A stretch of 64,000 nt of DNA from JANPPS01 sp965246925 (GTDB lineage: Bacteria; Pseudomonadota; Alphaproteobacteria; Acetobacterales; Acetobacteraceae). The position numbers and the translations under genes were made by a program. Location: assembly GCA_965246925.1 (NCBI GenBank), contig OZ251994.1, positions 3,224,001 through 3,288,000 of the forward strand. The letters run 5' to 3'. This document shows, one piece after another, positions 51,965-60,550 of the stretch. The notes below the pieces were generated by a model. It had not been told where the DNA came from. It saw only the letters and a list, made by a program, of their open reading frames with translations, and did not search any database. Numbering within the stretch: position 1 is the first letter of the stretch; the number at the start of each line of letters is the position of its first letter.

Positions 51965-53382
51965 ATTGGACCCTTGCGCTGCCTGAGATCACACTGGCCG
52001 TGTCGGCCATGGGGATCCTGCTGTTCGGCGTCTCCAGGAAGCCTGACCCGGCCTTTGTATGCACGATGCTGGCGCTGGGCGCTCTGTTGCTTGCGTCCGT
52101 GCTGGTCCTTGCGGCGCCCCTCGGCTCGGCCTACCGCGGACTATTCGTCGTGGACGGATTTAGTACGTTCATGAAGTTGCTGATCCTAGCAGGGGCGGCG
52201 CTCTCGATGATCTTGTCGCTCGACTACAACGTTCACGAGGGCATCAGCCGCTTCGAATTCTCAGTCCTCATGCTGCTCTCGACGGTCGGCATGATGATCA
52301 TGTGCAGTACATCCAGCTTGATGACCCTGTATCTCGGGCTCGAACTGCAGTCGCTCGCACTTTATGTTTTATGTGCGTTTGCGCGGGATGATCTGCGGTC
52401 TGCCGAGTCGGGGCTGAAGTTCTTCGTGCTGGGCGCGCTCGCCTCCGGCTTGATCCTATACGGCATCTCGCTGGCGTATGGTTTCACCGGGACCATGCAG
52501 TTCAACGAGCTTGCGGCGGCGCTGACCGGGTCCGGCGTGCCGTCGGCAGGGCTCGTAGTTGGCATCGTCTTCATCATCGCCGGGCTCGCGTTCAAGCTAT
52601 CGGCGGTGCCGTTCCACATGTGGACGCCGGATGTGTACGAGGGGGCGCCCACACCGGTCACGGCCTTCATGAGCACGGCACCAAAGGTCGCAGCTATTGC
52701 GCTTATGCTGCGCTCGCTCGAGGTGCCATTTGGCGGCATTATCCAGCAATGGAGCGGGATCATCGTGATCGTGTCCCTTTGCTCTATGGGCTTGGGTGCG
52801 CTCGCGGCCATCGGCCAGAGCAACATCAAGCGGCTACTGGCCTACTCCAGCATCGGCCATATGGGATACGCGCTTGTCGGGCTGGCGGTCGGAACGGCCG
52901 AAGGCATTCGCGGCGTGCTCGTTTACATGGTAACCTATGTCTTCATGAGCGCGGGCGTGTTCGCCTGCATCATTGCCATGAGGCGGCAGGGTAAGACGCT
53001 GGAGCAGATTGGCGACCTGTCCGGCCTCGCCCGCACGGATCCGGGCCTGGCGCTCGCCATGGCCGTGTTCATGTTCTCCATGGCCGGCATTCCACCGTTC
53101 TCTGGCTTTTTCGCGAAGTTGTACGTGTTCTATCCAGCGGTTCAGTCCGGCTTTTGGACCCTGTCGGTCGTAGGGGTGCTCACCAGTGTCGTCGGTGCAT
53201 TCTACTATCTGCGCATCATCAAGATCATGTATTTCGACGCCGCAGTGGCCGCGTTCGATCATCGCCCGCCAGCCGTGTCGTTCGTGGCCGGGGTAGGGGC
53301 GCTGGTGACCACCCTATTCTTCGTCTATCCGGCCCCCCTCGTCGGCGCCGCCCAACACGCCGCGAGGGTATTGTTCGGATGA
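51961..53382 (+). CDS. nuoN: NADH-quinone oxidoreductase subunit N
   Basis: This 473-residue antiporter-like subunit, the third proton channel of the membrane arm, contains LYLGLELQSLALYVLCAFAR with the conserved Glu. AFKLSAVPFHMWTPDVYEGAPTPVTAFMSTAPKVAA carries the channel Lys. It is the last nuo gene and overlaps birA by ATGA, so biotin ligase is likely made from the same transcript. Confidence 0.97.
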   Translation: MNWTLALPEITLAVSAMGILLFGVSRKPDPAFVCTMLALGALLLASVLVLAAPLGSAYRGLFVVDGFSTFMKLLILAGAALSMILSLDYNVHEGISRFEFSVLMLLSTVGMMIMCSTSSLMTLYLGLELQSLALYVLCAFARDDLRSAESGLKFFVLGALASGLILYGISLAYGFTGTMQFNELAAALTGSGVPSAGLVVGIVFIIAGLAFKLSAVPFHMWTPDVYEGAPTPVTAFMSTAPKVAAIALMLRSLEVPFGGIIQQWSGIIVIVSLCSMGLGALAAIGQSNIKRLLAYSSIGHMGYALVGLAVGTAEGIRGVLVYMVTYVFMSAGVFACIIAMRRQGKTLEQIGDLSGLARTDPGLALAMAVFMFSMAGIPPFSGFFAKLYVFYPAVQSGFWTLSVVGVLTSVVGAFYYLRIIKIMYFDAAVAAFDHRPPAVSFVAGVGALVTTLFFVYPAPLVGAAQHAARVLFG

Positions 53383-54098
53383 GTGATCCGCCCGGGTGGC
53401 GGCACCGGTTTCATGAGTCACTTCCGTCCACCTCGGACCTTTGCGTGACCCTTGCGATGGCAGGGGAGCCCGGGCGGCTGGCCGTGCGCGCGGGACGGCA
53501 AACCGCGGCGCGTGGCAGCCGTGGACGGAACTGGGAAACCCTCGGCGGCAATCTCGCGCTCTCGGTGCTGCTACGCCCGGGCAGCCTGGCGAGAGATGCC
53601 GGGCACTGGGCGCTGCTGGCCGCCGTGGCTTTGGCCGAGGCGCTAGAGGGTCTGACCGGCGCCGGTGCCTGCCTCTCCCTCAAATGGCCGAATGACGTTC
53701 TCCTGAACCGGCGGAAGCTCGGTGGTATCCTGCTCGATACCCATCTATCGCCGGATGGCCGGCTGGAGTGGGTGGTGATCGGCTGTGGGGTGAACCTGGC
53801 TGAGGCGCCCGCTGGGGCGGCGCACCTACCCGAAACCGGGCCGGCGGAACTGGCGGATGCGTTCCTGGGGCGGCTGGACGTATGGGACCATGAGCGCCTC
53901 ACGAGCGGTTTTGCCGCTGTCCGGCGGGCCTGGCTGGCGTGGGGGCCGCCGCTTGGGGAGTGGCTGCGTGTGATCAGGCCAGGGCAGGAGACCGCGGGCG
54001 CGTTCGCCGGCCTTAGTGATGAGGGCGCTCTGCTGCTACAAACTGGCGGCCAGGTGCACGCGTTCAACACGGGAGAAATCCTGCTGGCGGAGTCTTAG
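53379..54098 (+). CDS. birA: Biotin-[acetyl-CoA-carboxylase] ligase
   Basis: This 239-residue enzyme joins biotin to the carrier domain of acetyl-CoA carboxylase. The biotinyl-AMP site is in ARGSRGRNWETLGGNLALSVLL and LSLKWPNDVLLNRRKLGGILLD. There is no N-terminal helix-turn-helix, so it is a monofunctional (group I) ligase and not a biotin repressor. A small C-terminal SH3-like domain follows. Its start overlaps the nuoN stop, and coaX begins three bases after its stop. Confidence 0.93.
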   Translation: MSDPPGWRHRFHESLPSTSDLCVTLAMAGEPGRLAVRAGRQTAARGSRGRNWETLGGNLALSVLLRPGSLARDAGHWALLAAVALAEALEGLTGAGACLSLKWPNDVLLNRRKLGGILLDTHLSPDGRLEWVVIGCGVNLAEAPAGAAHLPETGPAELADAFLGRLDVWDHERLTSGFAAVRRAWLAWGPPLGEWLRVIRPGQETAGAFAGLSDEGALLLQTGGQVHAFNTGEILLAES

Positions 54099-54101
54099 GC
54101 C

Positions 54102-54911
54102 GTGTTGTTGGTGGTGGATGCCGGGAACACGAACGTGGTCTGCGCCGTGCATGACGGTTCGAGCTGGCGCGGCATATGGCGGATCGCGACCGAGCCGCAG
54201 CGCACCTCCGATGAGTATGCCGTTTGGCTGCTCACGCTGTTCAACCTCGTCGGCCTCAAGCCCGGTGAGATCGACCGCGCAGTGATCGGCACCGTCGTGC
54301 CGGCCGCGCTGTATCACTTGCGCCGCCTTTGCCGCGATTGGTTCCGGACCGAGCCGCTGGTCGCTCGGTCGAATTTGGACTGGGGCTTCCGGATCGAAAT
54401 CGACAACCCCGCCGAGGTCGGTGCAGACCGGTTGCTCAATACGCTCGCCGCGCATCAGCGGTATCAAGGACCGCTGATCGTGGTGGATTTCGGCACCGCG
54501 ACCACGTTCGACGTCGTGGGCGAGGATGGGGCATATCAGGGCGGCGTGATCGCGCCGGGCATCAACCTGAGTATCGAGGCGCTGCACAAGGCTGCCGCCC
54601 GCCTACCGCGGATCGGCATCGGCCGGCCGCAGGCGGTGATCGGCCGATCGACCATCCCGGCGATGCAGTCCGGCATTTATTGGGGCTATGTGGGCTTGGT
54701 TGAAGGGTTGATTACGCGCATAAGAGCGGAGTACGAGCATCCGCTTCAGGTGATCGCGACGGGAGGCCTCGCGCCGTTATTGGCCGAGGGCACGACGATC
54801 ATCGACCGGATCGACCCTGATTTGACGCTAGATGGGCTGCGCTTGTTGGCGGAGCGCAACCCCGCACCCACATTGAGCCGTGACAGAATAAGAACAATCG
54901 AAGGCGATTAG
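54102..54911 (+). CDS. coaX: Type III pantothenate kinase
   Basis: This 269-residue kinase phosphorylates pantothenate in the first step of coenzyme A synthesis. DAGNTNVVCAVHDG is the phosphate-binding loop, and EVGADRLLNTLAA and VVDFGTATTFDVV are the acidic metal and pantothenate sites. GGVIAPGINLS is also conserved. Type III enzymes are not inhibited by CoA and usually need a monovalent cation. The start is GTG at 54102. rnj follows with no gap. The birA-coaX-rnj order is common in alphaproteobacteria. Confidence 0.95.
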   Translation: MLLVVDAGNTNVVCAVHDGSSWRGIWRIATEPQRTSDEYAVWLLTLFNLVGLKPGEIDRAVIGTVVPAALYHLRRLCRDWFRTEPLVARSNLDWGFRIEIDNPAEVGADRLLNTLAAHQRYQGPLIVVDFGTATTFDVVGEDGAYQGGVIAPGINLSIEALHKAAARLPRIGIGRPQAVIGRSTIPAMQSGIYWGYVGLVEGLITRIRAEYEHPLQVIATGGLAPLLAEGTTIIDRIDPDLTLDGLRLLAERNPAPTLSRDRIRTIEGD

Positions 54912-56558
54912 ATGGACGTTTACAACGGTGATCTGGCCTTCCTGCCCTTGGGCGGGACGGGCGAGATCGGCATGAACCTGAACTTGTATCGATGCCACGG
55001 CAAATGGCTGGCGGTGGATTGCGGCATTGGCTTCGGGGGCAACGAGAATCCTGAGGCCGAGATCATGATGCCCGACCCGGCGTTCATCGCCGAACGGCGG
55101 GAGGACCTGCTGGCGCTGGTCATCACTCATGCGCATGAGGACCATATCGGGGCCGTCGCGCATCTCTGGCGGCAGCTGCGGTGCCCAATCTATGCGACTC
55201 CGTTCGCGACGGCGGTGCTGAAGCGCAAACTGGGCGAGGCGGGCCTGGCGAACGAGGTCCGGATCCACACGATCGCACCCGGCGGCAGCTTCGAGCTGGG
55301 CGCGTTCAAATGCGAGTTCATGCCGGTCACGCACTCGATTCCGGAGGCGCAGGCGCTGGTGTTGCGCACGCCGTTCGGCATCATCCTGCATACGGGTGAC
55401 TGGAAGCTCGACCCTAATCCCCTCATCGGTCAGCCGGTGGATGAGGCCGCATTCCGCCGCCTGGGGGAGGAGGGCGTGCTGGCCATGGTGTGCGACAGCA
55501 CGAATGCGATGGTCGATGGACATTCGGGCAGCGAGGCGGAGGTCCGGACCTCGATGGCGCAGCTGATCCGCAGCATCAAGGGCCGGGTGGCGGTGACGTG
55601 CTTTGCGAGCAACGTGGCGCGGGTGGAGAGCATCGCGCTAGCGGCGCGGGATGCGGGGCGGCACGTAGCGCTGGTCGGCCGGTCGCTCCGGAACCTCGAG
55701 GCGGCGGCCCGGGATTGCGGCTATCTCCGCACGGTGCCTGAGTTCATTCCGGAGGATGACGCAGGATCGGTGCCGGACGGCAATCTGCTGATCCTGGTGA
55801 CGGGCAGCCAAGGGGAGCCGAAGAGCGCGCTGTCCCGCATCGCGGCCGATACGCATCCGAACATCGCGCTCGGTGAAGGCGACACGGTGGTGTTCAGCAG
55901 CCGTATGATCCCGGGAAACGAGCGCCCAATCACCTTGGTGCAGGACAGCCTGGTGCGGCGCGGCGTGCATGTCATCACCGACAACGACCACATGACACAC
56001 GTGTCCGGACACCCGGCGCGCGAGGAACTGCGGACATTGTATGATTGGATCAAGCCTAAATACGCCGTGCCGGTGCATGGCGAGTGGCGGCATATGCAGG
56101 CGCATGCGGCGCTCGCGAAGGAGGCCGGGGCGGATCCGGTCATCCTTGAGGACGGCGATATCCTGATGCTGTCGCCGGGCCGGCCGGAGGTGGTGGACAG
56201 CGCGCCGGTCGGCCGGCTGGCGCTGGACGGCAACCGGGTCGTGCCGATGACGGGCGGTGTGCTGGCAGCCCGGCGCCGCATGCTGTTCAACGGCGTGGTT
56301 GTCGGCAGCTTTGCGGTCGACTCCGCGGGACGTCTGGTGGGCACACCCCAGGTCAGTGCGCCGGGCCTGTTCGAACCAGATGATCCGGAGACCGCTCGGG
56401 TCACGTCTGATTTTGCCCAGGCCGTGCGCGACCTACCGGCTGGGCTGCGGGCCGATGATTCCGCGTTGGCCGATGCGGCGCGCTCTGCCCTACGCCGGGC
56501 GCTGGGCAGGAAGCAGCAAAAGCGTCCCATGGTGGACGTACACATGCTCCGGGTCTGA
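54912..56558 (+). CDS. rnj: Ribonuclease J
   Basis: This 548-residue metallo-beta-lactamase/beta-CASP ribonuclease has 5'-to-3' exonuclease and endonuclease activity in mRNA turnover and rRNA maturation. The zinc-binding motif is THAHEDHIGAV, with further ligands in PVTHSIPEA and HTGDWKLDP. The beta-CASP part holds CFASNVARVESI, and VSGHPAREEL and VPVHGEWRHM complete the site. The C-terminal domain is present. It starts right after the coaX stop, preceded by AAGGCG inside coaX. Confidence 0.96.
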   Translation: MDVYNGDLAFLPLGGTGEIGMNLNLYRCHGKWLAVDCGIGFGGNENPEAEIMMPDPAFIAERREDLLALVITHAHEDHIGAVAHLWRQLRCPIYATPFATAVLKRKLGEAGLANEVRIHTIAPGGSFELGAFKCEFMPVTHSIPEAQALVLRTPFGIILHTGDWKLDPNPLIGQPVDEAAFRRLGEEGVLAMVCDSTNAMVDGHSGSEAEVRTSMAQLIRSIKGRVAVTCFASNVARVESIALAARDAGRHVALVGRSLRNLEAAARDCGYLRTVPEFIPEDDAGSVPDGNLLILVTGSQGEPKSALSRIAADTHPNIALGEGDTVVFSSRMIPGNERPITLVQDSLVRRGVHVITDNDHMTHVSGHPAREELRTLYDWIKPKYAVPVHGEWRHMQAHAALAKEAGADPVILEDGDILMLSPGRPEVVDSAPVGRLALDGNRVVPMTGGVLAARRRMLFNGVVVGSFAVDSAGRLVGTPQVSAPGLFEPDDPETARVTSDFAQAVRDLPAGLRADDSALADAARSALRRALGRKQQKRPMVDVHMLRV

Positions 56559-56560
56559 CG

Positions 56561-56806
56561 GTGCACTGGTTTACGGCTTTCGTGGTGTTCGTGATGGTTT
56601 GGTGGACGGTGCTATTCGCCGTCCTGCCTTTCGGGACGCAGCCGGTGGCGGAACCGGATCAAGTCACGGGGTGGCGGGGCGCGCCATCCCGCCCACGTAT
56701 GGCTCGCAAGCTTGTGATTACGACAGTGGTCTCGATGGTTTTGTGGGCGATATCAATGGCGATAATCCAGTCAGACATGCTTTCGTTCAGATCGCCGCTG
56801 TTTTAA
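56561..56806 (+). CDS. DUF1467 small membrane protein
   Basis: This 81-residue protein has two transmembrane helices (residues about 4-24 and 52-70) joined by a short soluble loop with PFGTQPVAEPD, the signature of DUF1467. Function is unknown; the family is common in alphaproteobacteria between rnj and proS, as here. The start is GTG at 56561, two bases after the rnj stop. It ends the operon before a long non-coding stretch with hairpins. Confidence 0.9.
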   Translation: MHWFTAFVVFVMVWWTVLFAVLPFGTQPVAEPDQVTGWRGAPSRPRMARKLVITTVVSMVLWAISMAIIQSDMLSFRSPLF

Positions 56807-56922
56807 TTGGCATTTCCCAATGCAGTTGCGGTCTGTATGGGCAGATTGCGTCTCAACTTTGAGTTTCGTGTCTGAACCTGACAAAAATCCATTGGACTTG
56901 CGGGTTGGACGCGCACATCATC

Positions 56923-56958
56923 ACGACAGAAAGAGGTTCTTCCTCCTTCTGTCGCGTG
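56923..56958 (+). other. Hairpin upstream of the terminator
   Basis: CGACAGAA-A-GAGG pairs with CCTC-C-TTCTGTCG across a short TTCTT loop. The stem is about 13 bp with one mismatch. No U-tract follows. It stands 24 bases before a second, terminator-type hairpin. Confidence 0.5.
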
Positions 56959-56981
56959 CGTGGCGTTTCCTCCCTAAACTT

Positions 56982-57018
56982 GGCCCGCTGCGCTGCCAGC
57001 GCGCGGGCCTTCTTTTTT
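56982..57018 (+). terminator. Rho-independent terminator
   Basis: GGCCCGCTGCGCTG and CAGCGCGCGGGCC form a strong GC-rich stem, followed directly by TTCTTTTTT. It is the clearest intrinsic terminator in the window and probably ends the long nuoA-to-DUF1467 transcript or a small RNA read from just upstream. Confidence 0.8.
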
Positions 57019-57180
57019 GTTAAAGGCTTGGAACCCGCCTGTCACGACATTTCGTGACCCGTAAGCCACAATCGCCGCAAGAAAACGTTGTGCATCGCAA
57101 TATGTCGTTACGCTTCTGCTCGCTAGCGGGCAGCCCGCCGTCCTTGTAGGGTGCGCCCGAACAAGCAGGTCACCTCTGTA

Positions 57181-58491
57181 ATGCGCCTAACCCGCTCTCT
57201 ATTGCCTACGCTGAAGGAAACGCCGGCCGAGGCGCAGATCGTCTCACATCGCTTGATGTTGCGGGCTGGCCTCGTACGGCAGGTTTCGGCCGGGATCTAC
57301 GCCTGGCTTCCGGCCGGCTGGCGCGTCCTAAAGAACATCGCCCAGATCGTGCGCGAGGAGCAGAACCGGGTCGGCGCGCAGGAAATGCTGCTGCCAACCC
57401 TACAATCCGCCGATCTATGGCAACGAACCGGGCGGTATGACGCGTACGGGCCGGAAATGCTGCGAATCAAGGACCGGCAGGACCGCGACCTGATCTATAG
57501 CCCGACCAACGAACTGCTGATCGCCGACATCATGCGGCAATCGGTCAGGTCTTACCGCGAGCTGCCGCAGAACTTGTATCACATCCAATGGAAATTCAGG
57601 GACGAAACCCGGCCCCGCTTCGGCGTGATGCGCGGGCGGGAATTCCTGATGAAGGATGGCTACTCGTTCGACTTGGATCATACGAGCGCCGTCGTCAGCT
57701 ATCGGCAGATGATGCTGGCCTATCTGCGCACGTTTCAGCGCTTGGGCGTGCGCGCTGTGCCGATGGCGGCCGATACCGGGCCGATCGGCGGGGACCTCAG
57801 CCACGAGTTCCACATCTTGGCGGAAACCGGCGAAAGCGCGGTGTTTTACGACGCCGACGTCGAGACCATCCGCGTCGGCACGGAGGACGTGGACCATACC
57901 GACCCGGCCGCGCTCGACCGGCTGTTTAGCGCTGTCACGACGCCCTATGCCGCCACGGACGAAAAACACGATCTGGCCGCGTGGGAGCGTGTGCCGGCCG
58001 AGCGCAAAAGGGAGGGCAGGGGGATCGAGGTCGGGCAGATCTTCAACTTCGGCACGCTGTATTCCGAGCTCGTTGGCCTCGCCGTCTCTGGCCCGGACGG
58101 TAAGCCCGTGCACCCCAACATGGGCAGCTACGGCATCGGCGTGTCCCGCTTGGCGGGTGCGCTGATCGAGGCGCATCATGACGAGGCCGGGATCAAATGG
58201 CCGGACGGCGTGGCGCCGTTCAAGGCCGCGATCCTAAACTTAAAACAAGGCGACCCGGCCACCGGCGCCATTGCCGAGCAGGCCTACGCCGCCCTGGCCG
58301 GGGACGCGCTATATGATGATCGGGAGGAGCGGGCCGGGGTCAAGTTCGCCGACGCCGACCTGATGGGCCACCCGTGGCAACTCATCATCGGCCCCCGCGG
58401 CGCCGCCAGCGGCATAGTGGAACTGAAACGCCGCGCCACGGGGGAGCGGCAGGAGCTTTCGCTACCCGACGCGCTGACCCATATCGGTTAG
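57181..58491 (+). CDS. proS: Prolyl-tRNA synthetase (short type)
   Basis: This 436-residue class II synthetase charges tRNA-Pro. Motif 1 lies in GWRVLKNIAQIVREEQNRVGAQEM, motif 2 in FRDETRPRFGVMRGREFLMKDGYSF and motif 3 in MGSYGIGVSRLAGALIE. It lacks the editing insertion of about 180 residues found in E. coli ProS, as is usual in alphaproteobacteria, so Ala-tRNA-Pro must be cleared by another factor. The ATG at 57181 is chosen; a GTG at 57151 is in frame with ten extra residues and no better SD. Confidence 0.96.
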   Translation: MRLTRSLLPTLKETPAEAQIVSHRLMLRAGLVRQVSAGIYAWLPAGWRVLKNIAQIVREEQNRVGAQEMLLPTLQSADLWQRTGRYDAYGPEMLRIKDRQDRDLIYSPTNELLIADIMRQSVRSYRELPQNLYHIQWKFRDETRPRFGVMRGREFLMKDGYSFDLDHTSAVVSYRQMMLAYLRTFQRLGVRAVPMAADTGPIGGDLSHEFHILAETGESAVFYDADVETIRVGTEDVDHTDPAALDRLFSAVTTPYAATDEKHDLAAWERVPAERKREGRGIEVGQIFNFGTLYSELVGLAVSGPDGKPVHPNMGSYGIGVSRLAGALIEAHHDEAGIKWPDGVAPFKAAILNLKQGDPATGAIAEQAYAALAGDALYDDREERAGVKFADADLMGHPWQLIIGPRGAASGIVELKRRATGERQELSLPDALTHIG

Positions 58492-58500
58492 GAACGACCG

Positions 58501-58532
58501 CCCCCTCTCCTCCGGGAGGGGTGGGGTGAGGG
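58501..58532. repeat. Palindromic repeat, copy A after proS
   Basis: The element begins CCCCCTCTCCTCCGGGAGGG and ends GTGGGGTGAGGG. It closely matches the copy at 14492-14527. It starts ten bases after the proS stop. Confidence 0.65.
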
Positions 58533-58590
58533 TAACCTCACGCACTGATCTCTCGTGAGGACGCCCTACCATGACCGACTGCTCCCATAG

Positions 58591-58628
58591 TTTCCCTCAT
58601 TCCGGCCCTCTCCCGGAGGTCGAGGGAG
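58591..58628. repeat. Palindromic repeat, copy B (inverted)
   Basis: TTCCCTCATTCCGGCCCTCT followed by CCCGGAGGTCGAGGGAG resembles the reverse complement of copy A at 58501-58532. The pair in opposite orientation with a 58-base spacer looks like a REP-pair (BIME/REPIN-like) unit. It ends just before the lolC start. Confidence 0.5.
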
Positions 58629-58635
58629 AAGCATA

Positions 58636-59886
58636 GTGTTCGGCCCATTCGAACGCGCCGTCGCCGGACGTTATCTCCGCGCCCGGCGGGGCGAGCGTTT
58701 CGTGTCCGTGATCGCCATCTTCAGCCTCGCCGGCATCGCGTTGGGGGTGGCCACGCTCATCATCGTCATGTCCGTGATGGGCGGGTTCCAGGTCGATTTG
58801 CTCAACCGGATCCTGGGCTTCAACGGCCACCTCGGCGTCTATGCCGCCGGCACGCCGCTCACCCAATACGATCAACTCGCTACCCGCATCAGGGCCGTGC
58901 CCGGCGTCACCTCCGCCATTCCCGTCGTGGACGGGCAGGTGCTGCTGCAAAGTCCGCGCGGCCAGAACGCGGGCGGCCTGTTGCGCGGCATGTCGCAGGC
59001 CGATTTCCGCAATTTGCACGCTGTCAGTGACCACATCGTCGGCGGCACGATCGACGCATTCAAGGGTGAGGACGCCGTCGCCGTCGGCGTCGGCCTCGCG
59101 CAGAAATTCGGTCTGGCGGTGGGGGACGAGCTGACCTTGCTGTCCCCCAACGGCGCCGCCACCGCGTTCGGCACCGTGCCCCGCGTCCGCGCCTACACCG
59201 TCACGACCGTTTTCCAGGTCGGCATGAACGAGTATGACACGTCGTTCGTCTTCTTGCCGATCGAGGCCGCGCAGATCTTCCTGCAGCAGCCGGGCACTGC
59301 GTCGCAGGTCGAGGTCATGGTCGATGACCCCAACCGCGTGCCAGAGATCGGACGCGCCATTCTGGCCGCGGCACCACCGGCCCGGGTGCGGGTGGTGGAC
59401 TGGCAACAGAACAACAACAGCTTCTTCGCCGCGGTCCAAGTCGAACGCAACGTCATGTTCCTGATCCTGACGCTGATCATCCTGGTCGCCGCGTTCAACG
59501 TCATCAGCTCGCTCATCATGATGGTCAAGGACAAGACGCGCGATATCGCCGTCTTGCGCACCATCGGCGCCGGGCGGGGCGCCATCATGCGCATTTTCCT
59601 GATGGCCGGCGCCTCGGTCGGCGTGACTGGGACGGTGCTGGGCGTGATCTTGGGCGTCCTGTTCTGCCTCAATATCCAGACCATCCAGGGCTGGGTCGAG
59701 GCTGCGACCGGCTCCAGCGTGTTCAACCCCGAGGTCTATTACCTCGCCCACCTACCGGCCAAGCTGAATTGGCATGAGGTGTTGCAGGTGATGGCCATGG
59801 CGCTCACGCTCTCGATCCTGGCTACCCTATACCCGAGCTGGCGTGCCGCCCGCACCGACCCGGTGGAGGCGCTGCGGCATGAGTGA
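58636..59886 (+). CDS. lolC: Lipoprotein-releasing ABC transporter permease
   Basis: This 416-residue inner-membrane permease of the LolCDE type extracts outer-membrane lipoproteins for transfer to LolA. There are four transmembrane segments: about 22-48, then three near 275-300, 320-345 and 380-400. A large periplasmic MacB-like domain lies between the first and second. MSVMGGFQVDLLNRILGFNGHL at the start is typical. Only one permease gene is adjacent to lolD, suggesting a LolC/E-type single-permease (LolF-like) transporter as in many alphaproteobacteria. The start is GTG at 58636. It overlaps lolD by eight bases. Confidence 0.93.
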   Translation: MFGPFERAVAGRYLRARRGERFVSVIAIFSLAGIALGVATLIIVMSVMGGFQVDLLNRILGFNGHLGVYAAGTPLTQYDQLATRIRAVPGVTSAIPVVDGQVLLQSPRGQNAGGLLRGMSQADFRNLHAVSDHIVGGTIDAFKGEDAVAVGVGLAQKFGLAVGDELTLLSPNGAATAFGTVPRVRAYTVTTVFQVGMNEYDTSFVFLPIEAAQIFLQQPGTASQVEVMVDDPNRVPEIGRAILAAAPPARVRVVDWQQNNNSFFAAVQVERNVMFLILTLIILVAAFNVISSLIMMVKDKTRDIAVLRTIGAGRGAIMRIFLMAGASVGVTGTVLGVILGVLFCLNIQTIQGWVEAATGSSVFNPEVYYLAHLPAKLNWHEVLQVMAMALTLSILATLYPSWRAARTDPVEALRHE

Positions 59887-60550
59887 GCCCTTGGTGCTAC
59901 AGGGCGTAAGCCGCGCGTACCGCAGTGGTGAGGATGATCTGCACGTGCTCACGGCCGCCGATCTGACGCTCTACGCGGGCGAGATCGTGGCGCTGGTCGC
60001 TCCCTCCGGCACGGGCAAGAGCACGCTGCTGCATTTGGCGGGCTTGCTGGAGCGGCCGGACGCCGGCGCCGTGCTGGTGGACGGCCGCGACTCCGGCCAC
60101 CTGTCCGACCCGGAACGCACCGCCATCCGGCGCGACCGCATCGGCTTCGTCTATCAGGCGCACCATCTGCTGGCGGAGTTCACGGCGCTCGAGAACGTCA
60201 CCCTGCCGCAGATGATCGGCGGACGCCCGCATGCTAAAGACCGGGCGCTCACGCTGCTGTCCGCGTTCGGGCTGCGCGACCGGGCCCTGCACCTGCCGGG
60301 CAAGCTGTCCGGTGGGGAGAAGCAGCGGGTCGCGATCGCCCGCGCGCTGGCCAACGCGCCGGGGATCCTGCTGGCCGACGAGCCGACCGGCAACCTCGAC
60401 GTAGGCACCAGCGGCGTCGTGTTTCAGGAGCTGCTGCGCATGGTGCGGCAAGAGGGCGTGGCGGCGCTGATCGCGACGCACAATCCGGAGCTGGCGGCGC
60501 AGATGGACCGCCGGGTCACGCTGCAGGGGGGCAAGGTGGTAGAGGTCTGA
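59879..60550 (+). CDS. lolD: Lipoprotein-releasing ABC transporter ATPase
   Basis: This 223-residue ATPase of the MacB/LolD group powers lipoprotein release. Walker A is APSGTGKST, the signature is LSGGEKQRVAIARAL, Walker B is ILLADEPTGNLD, and the switch His is in ATHNPEL. ATG 59879 lies inside the lolC end, and its own stop overlaps the dnaE start by one base (TGATG). Confidence 0.96.
   Translation: MSEPLVLQGVSRAYRSGEDDLHVLTAADLTLYAGEIVALVAPSGTGKSTLLHLAGLLERPDAGAVLVDGRDSGHLSDPERTAIRRDRIGFVYQAHHLLAEFTALENVTLPQMIGGRPHAKDRALTLLSAFGLRDRALHLPGKLSGGEKQRVAIARALANAPGILLADEPTGNLDVGTSGVVFQELLRMVRQEGVAALIATHNPELAAQMDRRVTLQGGKVVEV

Larger units (their letters stand above)
56807..57180. other. Gene-free stretch before proS, with two hairpins
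   Basis: I see no supported gene in these 374 bases. The stretch is AT-richer than its surroundings, with a purine/pyrimidine palindrome at 56923-56958 and a strong terminator at 56982-57018. About 160 bases remain after the terminator for the proS promoter. It could encode a small RNA ending at 57018, or be the 3' end of the DUF1467 transcript. Confidence 0.5.

Noticed and set aside
56820..57023. Short open frame in the stretch before proS
   Set aside because: It reads through the terminator hairpin and has no ribosome binding site or plausible composition.
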